64,000 nt of DNA from Paragorgia papillata (Eukaryota > Cnidaria > Anthozoa > Scleralcyonacea > Coralliidae): contig JAWNZC010000102.1 in NCBI GenBank assembly GCA_035771165.1, positions 1,778,501 to 1,842,500 of the forward strand, read 5' to 3'. The first letter of the stretch is position 1; each line of letters opens with the position of its first letter. The notes beneath the pieces were generated by a model. That model was given only the letters and a program-made list of their open reading frames with translations. It made no database searches and was not told where the DNA came from. Shown one piece after another: positions 46,601 to 58,100 of the stretch. A program made the translations under genes and the position numbers.

Positions 46601-48419
46601 GTCCAAGAGATCACGTTGATATGGTCAAGAATTTCGCCGCTGTACCAAACGTAATCGTTTCTGATATAGCTAATATGGTCGTGGCACATGGGAGAAACCG
46701 AGGATTTGATGTTTTTGGTGCATATGAAGGCCGTGTAGCTCCGGCTACACCCGAAAACATCAAAAAAGCTGAAGATGGCGATCTCCGTGCTGATTGGCCT
46801 TGGTTTCCGAATGGTGTCCGTGGCCAAAGTGTTGAAGCAGTTCAACGAGAAGAAGACGAGCAGTTGCTATGTAATCCAGTAACTGGCTGTAGTGAACACT
46901 ACAGTTTGTTTGATCCTTTTCACGAAAAGAATACAACAAACCCCGCTGATTCATTACGTCGTGTGGCTTGTGTTAAGCAGCTTGCTGGCAAAGCAAATCT
47001 TGAAACAGCAGAACAGTTGAACAACAGGAGAAACAGGGACAACTATTTTACCACATCGTTCACCGCCCACAATGCAATATTTGTCGAAAGACTTGTTGCA
47101 CATTTTTCCAACGAAAAATTAAACAAGAAAGTTTACAACAGTCACATCCGACAAGTATGTACTTAACGTATGGTAATTGTATTAAATGGATGTAATTCTA
47201 AAAACTGTTTGCGACCCAGTAGGTAGGTATAGGTAGGTAGGTTGGTAGGTAGGTAGGTAGCTATAGGTAGGTAGGTAGGTAGGTAGGTAGGTCAAAGTAG
47301 CAATACCATTTTTATTGTTGACTATGTCAAATTATGCATTATATTTGCTTTTCATTTCATTTCTACGATCAAATCTAGTTTGGAAAAAAGCTAAAGTTCA
47401 ACCTTTTTGGCCAAGTTGTTGTCGTGTCAACTGAAGTAGAAGACAACGAGGAACCTTCAGCAAAGATTCCGAGGTTTGAACACGGTGGAAGTAGTGTCAA
47501 CGATTCATCGTCGTCGAGATTTTCTTCGACAAGAACCCCGACTTCTGCAACAGTTTTAGACATACATGTGCCCACTACAACGGCATCGAATGCTGCTAGA
47601 TCTGACGACCATGAGCGCGGCCTGGTTGCCGCTGTTAGATCGTCCATCCCACCATCTAGTGATATTACTTTGATTGATCAAGCGAGTATTTCCTTTAGTT
47701 CTGCTTCAACCAGTACTAGTGGATCTTCGACCGAAGTCATCCTCGATGGTAACCAGCTTACGTCACCAGTGCCCATGGTGGAAAACAGCACACCAAAAGA
47801 TGTAGTGTACGTGCATGTATCTAACACCTCCGTCCGCTGCTGGATTTTTCCTGTGGTTATTTCGCTAAACAAAATAGATAACCGAAGTCAAAGTGGGAAC
47901 TTTCCGTGCACGATAATCTGCCTTGTTTTAGGGAAAGCTTTACTGTCCTTGTCCATACAACCTCCAGATGATGGTGTGATCTCTGACCTGTGGTATGGTT
48001 TAGTTGTCAACTGCATACGTCTTGGTATCAAGGTGTACGATTCTTCTACTCAAGGTGCACGTAATCTGTTACCAAATGAAGCTTCGTCTACTTTAGAAAA
48101 TGTCTCTCCAGTACAACTACAGCCACCCGTTTGTGTTCGACTGAGTGATTCAGATACCTCATCTCGACTTGGTTTTCAACTCCAAAAATTACGAGGACGA
48201 AATGCCACTGCATTATTTGTATATAACAGACGAACTGTATTGCTGTATGGTACCGAAGATAGTGATATCATTCTTATCGACAACCACCAACATGGCGATA
48301 ATATGGGATCTGTCATTGTTAAAGGAACATTCAGTTGTTTGCCTGAATTTCTAAACAGCATGCAAAGCACCCTGAACGTGATCGAAACTTCTTATGGAGA
48401 GCTAATAATATTCTGTTAA
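39430..48419 (+). CDS. HMGXB3/KDZ-transposase-like zinc-finger protein
   Basis: Ten exons (39430-39637, 39823-41344, 42444-42631, 42963-43102, 44329-44539, 44644-44754, 45187-45386, 45883-46024, 46532-47154, 47379-48419) join without a break to 4386 nt, 1461 aa. Three C2H2 fingers (about 48-70, 100-121, 270-293), a ~94-residue polyQ tract (131-224), a SWIM-like CKCC-x(5)-SCLH finger (about 468), Cys-rich modules in exons 3-5, and a SAP-like helical segment (exon 8). Exon 9 encodes WLGVTCPHGICYG and PNVIVSDIANMVVAHG, which I recognise from HMGXB3-type proteins related to Kyakuja-Dileera-Zisupton transposases; these have an RNase H-like DDE core. The C-terminal exon is Ser/Thr-rich, then has FPCTIICLVLGKALL and ILIDNHQHGDN, reminiscent of a papain-like cysteine peptidase. 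It may be a domesticated transposase or an intact autonomous element; no flanking TIRs were found. Confidence 0.75.
40006..40284 (+). repeat. CAA/CAG repeat encoding polyglutamine
   Basis: Mixed CAA/CAG with occasional CAC, inside exon 2 of the HMGXB3/KDZ-like gene. The longest pure Q run is about 15. Antisense polyLeu/Val ORFs are shadows. Confidence 0.95.
42717..42845. repeat. (TTA)n microsatellite in an intron
   Basis: About 40 trinucleotide units in the intron between exons 3 and 4 of the HMGXB3/KDZ-like gene. Confidence 0.95.
43399..44123 (+). CDS. Candidate alternative exon pair or small intronic gene
   Basis: Within the 1.2-kb intron between exons 4 and 5 of the HMGXB3/KDZ-like gene. 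Block 43399-43531 (acceptor CAACTAG, donor ATAG|GTATAT) joins block 43936-44123 in phase to a TGA at 44121. From ATG 43402 it encodes 105 aa beginning MAWTDRPSIKLDRLMTAEGG and ending SEPVSVMR, basic and without a known motif. Block 1 is also in phase with exon 4 of the large gene, so these may be alternative terminal exons giving a truncated protein. Confidence 0.4.
43553..43682. repeat. (TTTA)n/(TTCA)n microsatellite
   Basis: Tetranucleotide tract between the two candidate blocks above. Confidence 0.9.
46103..46460. mobile_element. Foldback/dispersed repeat family B, copy 2
   Basis: TTTTGTTGTCTGTTCA, ATAGATGTACAGAAGACGTC and ACGTGGTATAAGAAC with an inverted partner (ATACCACGTTGTGACCTCTG) match 9640-9820. 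Inserted in intron 8 of the HMGXB3/KDZ-like gene. Confidence 0.7.
47221..47292. repeat. (TAGG)n microsatellite
   Basis: GTAG tetranucleotide tract in the last intron of the HMGXB3/KDZ-like gene. Confidence 0.95.
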
Positions 48420-48600
48420 TGCTTTAAAGACTCGTTTTAATTCAAATTATGTTATAATAATTATAGAGAATGGATTTTGTCAAAAGCACTATACAGTGTA
48501 GTGCATTTTGGCTCAACGCTACAACTGAATGCATCCATGTGATATAAGACGGCGGTGTTTCTAGTGTATGCTTGATACCTGAGTTTATATAACATTATTT

Positions 48601-48606
48601 AATAAA
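48601..48606 (+). terminator. Poly(A) signal candidate
   Basis: AATAAA about 180 nt after the stop codon of the HMGXB3/KDZ-like gene. Confidence 0.45.
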
Positions 48607-49211
48607 GTTTCAGACGATATACAACAAAAGATGTGTGATATGGTAGTCTATTACTTCGTTATACATGGGAAACAACGCATCGGTTGCGCTCACCTTCATT
48701 TTGGTCTCTTCGTGCAGAAAGGGTATCAAGCGGTTGGTTTGTCTGAAAAGTAATAAGACTGTTGAGCCTTTGGTATAATTAAATATAGGATGCTCGGTTA
48801 CCAAGGTAGGAATGTGATATAGACAGTTTTAGTTGTCGGTAATGATTTTTTTTTGGGTGGAATCCAAAAATAGACCCTTACACTTATTCCCTTGGCGGAA
48901 GACAAAAAAATGCTTATAAACAATGAATTTAAAACAGATTTGCATGCTGTGTTGAAAGGCGGAACTTTTAAATGATGATCAAACACGCGAGGAAGAGTGT
49001 TTCACGCAATATCCAAACCTTGGGAAGTGGGTTGAATCTAGACCGGTCGTTTTAAACGTCTTGTGCAAGTGGTCTATACTGTTCGAGACTACCACAAGAG
49101 TATAGATCCAAGTCGACCCCCACCAACGTTTCAAAGCAGCTATTGTTGCTAGTGCGACCAACAAACCCCTGCAGTGGACTTTTTTATATTCTACGTATAC
49201 CCAACTATAAA
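48607..49211. other. Intergenic, nothing recognised
   Basis: No motif-bearing ORF or repeat. Confidence 0.45.
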
Positions 49212-52200
49212 ATGATTCGCATTATCTTGATAAGATCAGGAATAAATTTCCTGCAAAGGGTTTGATTCCCTTTTAATGCGTTGGTTATCATGAAGTATAC
49301 GTGATCATAAGTTATGTTATTAAATACCGAGAAGAGCATCTGGCTCAAAACCGACGTTCGAGGTATTTAACTTTCTTTAGACTTTTTTCCGAATTCCCAA
49401 AGGCATGCATGGGATTGAAAAAAAAAAGATTATTATATAATGGTTTGCATACTTGAGAAACAAAGCGTGCATGATAAAGCTTCGCATTTCTTCCTGTCCA
49501 AAAATGGTTGGAAAAGAGGAAGCGACGACGAAAATTGGATAACAGAAGGCCATTGTTCGCAGGACGTTGCTGGACTTGGTTTAGAACCGTCGAACTTGCT
49601 CGAATCTTCACTAAATTACTGTGAACCTTCACTAAATCAGTTCATGATGACAGACAATAAATCAGAACAAAATATGATGTTAGACAATGTGAACTAAACT
49701 CTGTCATGTGTAGTGAAATATGCTACCCCACATAGGCAGTATGGCCAAAAATCGCCCCATTTTACAAGTGAAAGAAATATTTAACCAATTCAGCTGAAAT
49801 TTGGATATCATACTTGTCTCAGGGATTTATGATGATGGTAAAAAAATCAGAACAAAATATGATGTTAGACAATGTGAACTAAACTCTGTCATGTGTAGTG
49901 AATATGCTACCTCACATATAGGCAATATGGCCAAAAATCGCCCCATTTTATAAGTGAAAGAAATATTTAGCCAATTCAGCTGAAATTTGGATATCATACT
50001 TGTCTCAGGGATTTATGATGATGGTAAAAAAATCAGAACAAAATATGATGTTAGACAATGTGAACTAAACTCTGTCATGTGTAGTGAATATGCTACCCCA
50101 CATAGGCAGTATGGCCAAAAATCGCCCCATTTTATAAGTGAAAGAAATATTTAGCCAATTCAGCTGAAATTTGGATATCATACTTGTCTCAGGGATTTAT
50201 GATGATGGTAAAAAAATCAGAACAAAATATGATGTTAGACAATGTGAACTAAACTCTGTCATGTGCAGTGAATATGCTACCCCACATAGGCAGTATGGCC
50301 AAAAATCGCCCCATTTTACAAGTGAAAGAAATATTTAACCAATTCAGCTGAAATTTGGATATCATACTTGTCCTCAGGGATTTATGATGATGGCAAAAAA
50401 ATCAGAACAAAATATGATGTTAGACAATGTGAACTAAACTCTGTCATGTGTAGTGAATATGCTACCCCACATAGGCAGTATGGGCCAAAAATCGCCCCAT
50501 TTTTACAAGTGAAAGAAATATTTAACCAATTCAGCTGAAATTTGGATATCATACTTGTCTTAGGGATTTATGATGATGGTAAAAAAATCAGAACAAAATA
50601 TGATGTTAGACAATGTGAACTAAACTCTGTCATGTGTAGTGAATATGCTACCTCACATATAGGCAAATATGGCCAAAAATCGCCCCATTTTATAAGTGAA
50701 AGAAATATTTTAGCCAATTCAGCTGAAATTTGGATATCATACTTGTCTCAGGGATTTATGATGATGGTAAAAAAATCAGAACAAAATATGATGTTAGACA
50801 ATGTGAACTAAACTCTGTCATGTGTAGTGAATATGCTACCCCACATAGGCAGTAATGGCCAAAAATCGCCCCATTTTACAAGTGAAAGAAATATTTAACC
50901 AATTCAGCTGAAATTTGGATATCATACTTGTCTCAGAGATTTATGATGATGGCAAAAAAATCAGAACAAAATATGATGTTAGACAATGTGAACTAAACTC
51001 TGTCATGTGTAGTGAATATGCTACCCCACATAGGCAGTATGGCCAAAAATCGCCCCATTTTACAAGTGAAAGAAATATTTAACCAATTCAGCTGAAATTT
51101 GGATATCATACTTGTCTCAGGGATTTATGATGATGGTAAAAAAATCAGAACAAAATATGATGTTAGACAATGTGAACTAAACTCTGTCATGTGTAGTGAA
51201 TATGCTACCCCACATAGGCAGTATGGCCAAAAATCGCCCCATTTTATAAGTGAAAGAAATATTTAGCCAATTCAGCTGAAATTTGGATATCATACTTGTC
51301 TCAGGGATTTATGATGATGGTAAAAAAAATCAGAACAAAATATGATGTTAGACAATGTGAACTAAACTCTGTCATGTGCAGTGAATATGCTACCCCACAT
51401 AGGCAGTATGGCCAAAAATCGCCCCATTTAACAAGTGAAAGAAATAATTTAACCAATTCAGCTGAAATTTGGATATCATACTTGTCTCAGGGATTTATGA
51501 TGATGGCAAAAAAATCAGAACAAAATATGATGTTAGACAATGTGAACTAAACTCTGTCATGTGTAGTGAATATGCTACCCCACATAGGCAGTATGGCCAA
51601 AAATCGCCCCATTTTACAAGTGAAAGAAATATTTAACCAATTCAGCTGAAATTTGGATATCATACTTGTCTCAGGGATTTATGATGATGGTAAAAAAATC
51701 AGAACAAAATATGATGTTAGACAATGTGAACTAAAACTCTGTCATGTGTAGTGAATATGCTACCTCACATATAGGCAATATGGCCAAAAATCGCCCCATT
51801 TTATAAGTGAAAGAAATATTTAGCCAATTCAGCTGAAATTTGGATATCATACTTGTCTGAGGGATTTATGATGATGGTAAAAAAATCAGAACAAAATATG
51901 ATGTTAGACAATGTGAACTAAAACTCTGTCATGTGTAGTGAATATGCTACCTCACATATAGGCAATATGGCCAAAAATCGCCCCATTTTATAAGTGAAAG
52001 AAATATTTAGCCAATTCAGCTGAAATTTGGATATCATACTTGTCTCAGGGATTTATGATGATGGTAAAAAAAATCAGAACAAAATATGATGTTAGACAAT
52101 GTGAACTAAACTCTGTCGTGTGTAGTGAATTTGCTACTTCACATACATGTATAGGCAATATGGCCAAAAATCGCCCCATTTTATAAGTGAAAGAAATATT

Positions 52201-53312
52201 TAGCCAATTCAGCTGAAATTTGGATATCATACTTGTCTCAGGGATTTATGATGATGGTAAAAAAATCAGAACAAAATATGATGTTAGACAATGTGAACTA
52301 AACTCTGTCATGTGTAGTGAATATGCTACCCCACATAGGCAGTATGGCCAAAAATCGCCCCATTTTACAAGTGAAAGAAATATTTAACCAATTCAGCTGA
52401 AATTTGGATATCATACTTGTCTCAGGGATTTATGATGATGGCAAAAAATCAGAACAAAATATGATGTTAGACAATGTGAACTAAACTCTGTCATGTGTAG
52501 TGAATATGCTACCCCACATAGGCAGTATGGCCAAAAATCGCCCCATTTTACAAGTGAAAGAAATATTTAACCAATTCAGCTGAAATTTGGATATCATACT
52601 TGTCTCAGGATTTATGATGATGGTAAAAAAAATCAGAACAAAATATGATGTTAGACAATGTGAACTAAACTCTGTCATGTGTAGTGAATATGCTACCTCA
52701 CATATAGGCAATATGGCCAAAAATCGCCCCATTTTATAAGTGAAAGAAATATTTAGCCAATTCAGCTGAAATTTGGATATCATACTTGTCTCAGGGATTT
52801 ATGATGATGGTAAAAAAAATCAGAACAAAATATGATGTTAGACAATGTGAACTAAACTCTGTCATGTGTAGTGAATATGCTAACCCCACATAGGCAGTAT
52901 GGCCAAAAATCGCCCCATTTTATAAGTGAAAGAAATATTTAACCATGCCAATTCAGCTGAAATTTGGATATCATACTTGTCTCAAGGATTTATGATGATG
53001 GTAAAAAATTTCAGAATAAAATATGATGTTAGACAATGTGAAGTAAGCTGTGTCATGTGTCGTGAATATGGACAAAGAGAAAGAAAAACTTAATTGGCAA
53101 CTTGACTGAAATTTTGATAGTTACTATTATTGTAAGTTAAGAAAATTGAAAAATTGAAATAAAACTACAAAAAAATTACCTTAGAATATATCTCAAACAC
53201 ACAATGTTTTGAAGATTATGAATTATGTAAATGTTAAGAGACAACGCATTAAAAGGGAATTGAACCCTCTTCAGGAAAATTTATCCCTGATCTTACCAAG
53301 ATAATGCGAATA
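49212..53312. mobile_element. ~4.1-kb element: inverted repeats enclosing a satellite array
   Basis: GATTCGCATTATCTTGATAA, then TTTGATTCCCTTTTAATGCG at 49212-49283, returns inverted at 53240-53312 (CGCATTAAAAGGGAATTGAA, ending CCAAGATAATGCGAATAAAT). Between them are ~350 bp of unique sequence, the tandem array and ~200 bp of unique sequence. No transposase is encoded. Confidence 0.7.
49640..53055. repeat. ~186-bp satellite, about 19 tandem copies
   Basis: The unit contains GATGTTAGACAATGTGAACT, GGCCAAAAATCGCCCCATTT and AATTCAGCTGAAATTTGGAT. The block GACAATGTGAACT recurs from about 49683 to 53032 at ~186-bp spacing. Two unit variants alternate irregularly (CCCCACATAGGCAGTATGG and CTCACATATAGGCAATATGG). 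The last copy is the most diverged. Confidence 0.95.
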
Positions 53313-54540
53313 AATAAATTATGTACTATATATGAAATACCAAAATGTAGATCATATCTGACAATCTTACCAGTCAGGTTAAGTATACACATTATGTTTT
53401 CTCAAGTCTCACTGCAGTTGAGAACTGTTTTGACAAAACGAACATCACAATTCTGTTCATATCTTGTTGCTGTTCAAATAATTGTCATCAGATCATAAAG
53501 AAAAACAACAAGGTACTTGTTCTTTCTATAAAACTTAAATTATAGTCATAGATAAATCCATATCTATTGTTTTTCCACTCAATGAAATTTCTCTCATCTT
53601 CAATGCTGAAAGCACTGCCCACATGAATAATAATTAATTATATATGGTTTAGACTGGGTTTCCAAATACACACGGACATCATGGCATAATTCAATACACA
53701 CTACTGGCCTGAGTGTGATAATAAATATCTGTTAATATCTTGTGAGCTTACAGTCATTCATTTCACTGTAGTTTAAAATACTATACATCCATTCATGCTT
53801 AAGATTGTTGCACCAGCCATAAAAATATAGGAAGCCTTGTATAAGTAATACAGCAGTTATGTGCAATGCCATGCATAATCATCTGCAATACACAATCAAA
53901 TGTAAACTGTGATCCACATGTAATCTGCAATATTACCCAATAAAGTTAATTTACCAGATGTAAAACTATAATAATACATTCAACACTGGAATTCATTTAA
54001 TACATATGAGGAGCTAGTTCTGGTATTGCATGTTTGCAGCTTTTCATGAACCATATTATATTTTGATGACCTCACAAAAATAAGCTTAAATTAAATACAG
54101 TATACGTAGGCAGAATACATAGTTGGGGTTAAATATATTTACTAAACTTGTACAAATCATGGTTTGCCATTTAGAATGCCTTTGTACTGTATAATAATTT
54201 CTTTAATTTCTATACTGTCTTTCTATTATAATTGTGCAGATATAACGATAAGAATAATCTGAGAGTTGTTATAAATACCCTTGAAAGTTGCTGCACAATT
54301 TCTTATATAATTCTCGATCAAGTGATCAACAAGACAACAAATTAAAAAACCTCTTCGGAGGCCGAGCCACAGAAGTCTTGTGCTGTACTAGTGCTGTACC
54401 AGAGTTTCAACTTGATGGGACAATAGATTTTCACAATCTTGACGCTGCAATTGGCTTTTCATGGAATGGAAATATAACATATTAGTACACCATGTAGGCG
54501 ATTTATGAACGTCGACGATCGGTTCTATTTGCTCGTCATT
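53313..54540. other. Intergenic, nothing recognised
   Basis: AT-rich, short ORFs only. TATTTGCTCGTCATT-type words at 54525-54580 also occur inverted near 39230-39260. Confidence 0.45.
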
Positions 54541-54813
54541 CTAGTCTATTTGCTCCTCAGTGCCTTGTATTTGCTCGTTACATATAAGGCAAGCTATTCC
54601 ATATATGGTAAACGTACTAGATGTACATATGAACTTTTCTTCCTCTCTCTCAGCGAAGAAGGCTCTGCTTGTAGGGTATATTAGCCTACGTATATCTGAC
54701 TCAGAGTATTCAGAGGAAATATCTGAGCCCTCCCCATCCAATGGAATGCCATAATTTTCATCAAGAAGATCAAGTATTTCATTCACTGTAAACTTATCCT
54801 GTGTTCTGGGCAT
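54541..54813 (-). CDS. Small acidic ORF, possible transposase N-terminus
   Basis: 90 codons from ATG 54813 on the minus strand: MPRTQDKFTVNEILDLLDEN, then a Glu/Asp/Ser-rich segment (GSDISSEYSESDIRRL). An acidic, Ser-rich N-terminus is seen in piggyBac-type transposases and their derivatives, but this is too short to assign and no further exon is visible. It may be a host exon or chance. Confidence 0.3.
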   Translation of the reverse strand: MPRTQDKFTVNEILDLLDENYGIPLDGEGSDISSEYSESDIRRLIYPTSRAFFAEREEEKFICTSSTFTIYGIACLICNEQIQGTEEQID

Positions 54814-55106
54814 TGTTTACTCACGTTACAACCAGAATTTAAAGGGACAAGTCCGAGGACAAGTCCACATTATTCCATAAAAATCGCTTCGAAATTGTTA
54901 TATAGGTAAATTATATATCAAAATGCTCGCCACGACGTTGCGAAAACAATTATGTGACATACGGGATAATTGGTCGAAATCACTAGTGCGGCAAAGGGTT
55001 ATTATCCAAACAAAGGTGTGTTTCTTCGCTTTGGAAGCTTCATATTTTCTTTGCTTTGGAAGCTTTGCGCAGAGCTAAGATTTCAACTGTTTATCTATTT
55101 TCTACA

Positions 55107-58100
55107 ATGTCTCGTTTGATTACGGTATTTGGTGCCACAGGAGCTCAAGGGGGCAGCGTAGCTCGAGCTTTGTTAGGCCAAGGCAACTTCAAAGTACGTG
55201 GAATCACTCGCTCAGTTGAAGGCAAGAAAGCAAAAGAACTATCCAGTCAGGGGATAGAAATGGTCGAAGCAAACCTCGATGATCCTGAGTCGTGCAAGAA
55301 AGCTTTGGCTGGTTCGTATGGCGTCTTTCTTGTTACTGATTACTGGAATACTATGGATGGTGAACGGGAAACGAACCAGGGAAAGGCGATCGTCGATGTT
55401 TGTGTTCAAATTGATGTCCAGCATTTGGTCTATAGTGGGTTAGAAAGTGCTGAAAAATTGTACGGATTTGTAGTCGGTGAGTACACTAGTTTTTACTTAT
55501 TTATTTATTTACAAGTTTCGCCAATGACAATACACAAATGATAACTTATTACAAAGACAAAGGCAGGAACTGACCACAGAGACTTGTCTCCAATAACGGG
55601 GTCCCATACTACATATATATATATATAGTGAATTATATTAGTAGTAATTATATTAGTTTTGTGAAGTTCGTCGTGAAGTTCGAATTTAGTAAGCTTTGAA
55701 TTGAATTCCTTTGGTAAAATCACGGAGAAGAAGATTATTTGTTGTATAGAATATAATAATAGATACTTGGTTAAGCAGAAACAAATTGCCGACTTAAATT
55801 TGTATCTACCTCGCAACGTACTTCGGAACATTGCAACGTAAGTTCGGAATGTTCATTTCAATTATACGTATCGGATTTCAAAAGTGTAACAATTAGCTAT
55901 AAACGTTTGTGACAAATTATGGCTAATTTGTTGCTATTTGTTTGTTCCAAAATAAACCCAGCGATTTTTAAAATACTCTAGAATTGAAAGAGGAATATAA
56001 TGTACTGGTAATCTGTATAATGACTGATAAGGTAGAATAAATAGTTAAAATAAATGTAGAATAAATAGTTTAGTTTACTCTAACTGCAGCGGTGCAGGAA
56101 GCGCCGAAGGTTTGCTAATGTAATATAAATGTAAACAAGGTCGTTTTTCTGAAAATTAAACAACGGATCTATAAATATATTTAGTAGACAAAACCTATAG
56201 TGTCGGATTCGGCAGAATCAAGCGATCATTTTGATATAGAATTTATTTAAATTTGGACAAACATAAAATATTTAAACATGTTTTGAAACACGCGTTTCCA
56301 AATGTAATACGACACGCGACACCCACGCGATATCTAGACATGCACGGAACAGTTCACAATTGATTTATCTTTATACCGGTATTTGCTCTATTTGGTGCTT
56401 ATTATTATACTTGCATTTTGTAGTTGTTGGACTATAAAGCAGCAAGGCCAGGGCCAACCTGTTTTGAAATAGCTCGTCATCTTTTACGTACTAGGTCTAC
56501 TGCGAATCCGCGATCGCCGGCGTGTGCAGTTGTAAACATTGTAAAGCCTTTGTAAGCATGTTTATGATGGAGACAATTGTCAGCCGCTTTAACTGATCAA
56601 CTATAACTCAGTCACTTGCAAAAGGTAAAGCTATTCGAACAAGGAGAAAGCCGTTACTAGGTAAACAGTACGTATATGTTCTTTGATATACTGTGGCCAC
56701 ACTCTAGTCCTCAAGTCAAACTTCCTAGGCTGGTACTGATGTCAACACGGCATTTTTTCGCGTCTGCAATAAATTCGTCTATTCTGTCTTCATGGACAAA
56801 CCTTGTCAGCAACATTACTGATCAACTACTCATGAATTCACCAATACCGTCGGAAAACACCTCAACCCAATTCGATCAAAGGCGAAAGAACTCGAAAACA
56901 TGCCTTTACAGTTTGGCAAGGCCTGACTGACATCCGATGCAATAATGCAATTTTTTTGTGTAGCGAAAAAATAAAAATAACAAACGGAGACTCGGCCACC
57001 ACAGGTAACGCGAGTAATAAAGGTATAATTTAGTTTTTGTTTGTTTGGTGTTTTTTTTGTATTTTTTGAACAACAGGTAAGTACTTTAATTTTAATTGTG
57101 GTTGGGTTTTTTTTTCAGATCACTTTGACTCCAAAGCTAAAGTTGAGGACTACATGGCAAGCAAGGCTGGTGCAATGAAATGGTCTAGTGTCAGGATGCC
57201 AGCGTATTTTAATAACTTCATGACTAATGCAAAGCCAATTAAACTTCCTGATGGGTCATTCATATTTGGTTTTCCAATGGCAGATAAACCTATGTATGGC
57301 ATGGATGTTGATGATATTGGAGGCATTGTTGAAAGTAATTATATTGATAATGATGGTAGTGGTGATGGTGGTTGGTGGTGATGATGATGGTGATGATGAG
57401 TGGTGGGTGATGGTGGTTGTTGTGATGATGATATCAGGTGTTGGTGATACTGATGATAGTTGTGGTGATGGTTGTGGTAATGGTGACAGTGGTGATGATG
57501 ATGATGGTTGTGGTGGTGGTGATGATGGTTGTGGTGATGGTAGTTGTGATGGTGGTGGTGGTGTTGGTGCTGATGGTAGTAGTGATGATGGTAGTTGTGG
57601 TGGTGGTGATGGTAGTTGTGGTGGTGATGATGGTGGTGGTAGTGGTGATGGTGGTTGTGGTGGTGATGGTGGTAGTGATGATGGTTGTGGTGATGGTAGT
57701 TGTGGTGGTGGTGATGATGGTAGTGGTGATGGTAGTTTTGGTGGTGATGGTGGTGGTGATGATGGTTGTGGTGATGGTAGTTGTGGTGATGGTGGTGGTG
57801 GTGATGATGGTAGTGGTGATGGTAGTTGTGGTGATGGTGGTGATGATGGTTGTGGTGATGGTAGTTGTGATGATGGTGATGGTGGTAGTGATGATGGTTG
57901 TGGTGATGGTTGTTGTGGTGGTCATTGTGGTTGTGGTGATGGTAGTTGTGGTGGTGATAATGGTAGTAGTGATGATGGTTGTGGTGATGGTGGTGGTGAT
58001 AGTAGTGATGATGGTAGTTGTGGTGATGGTGATGGTGATGATGGTTGTGGTGATGGTAGTTGTGGTGGTGATGATGATGATGATGGTGGTGGTTGTGGTG

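Noticed and set aside
49640..53055. CRISPR array
   Set aside because: Regular spacing, but whole ~186-bp units are repeated with no short-repeat/unique-spacer pattern; this is a eukaryotic satellite.
55056..55106. N-terminal extension MEALRRAKISTVYLFST on NmrA copy 1
   Set aside because: Begins at TTG; the family starts just before the Rossmann strand, at ATG 55107.
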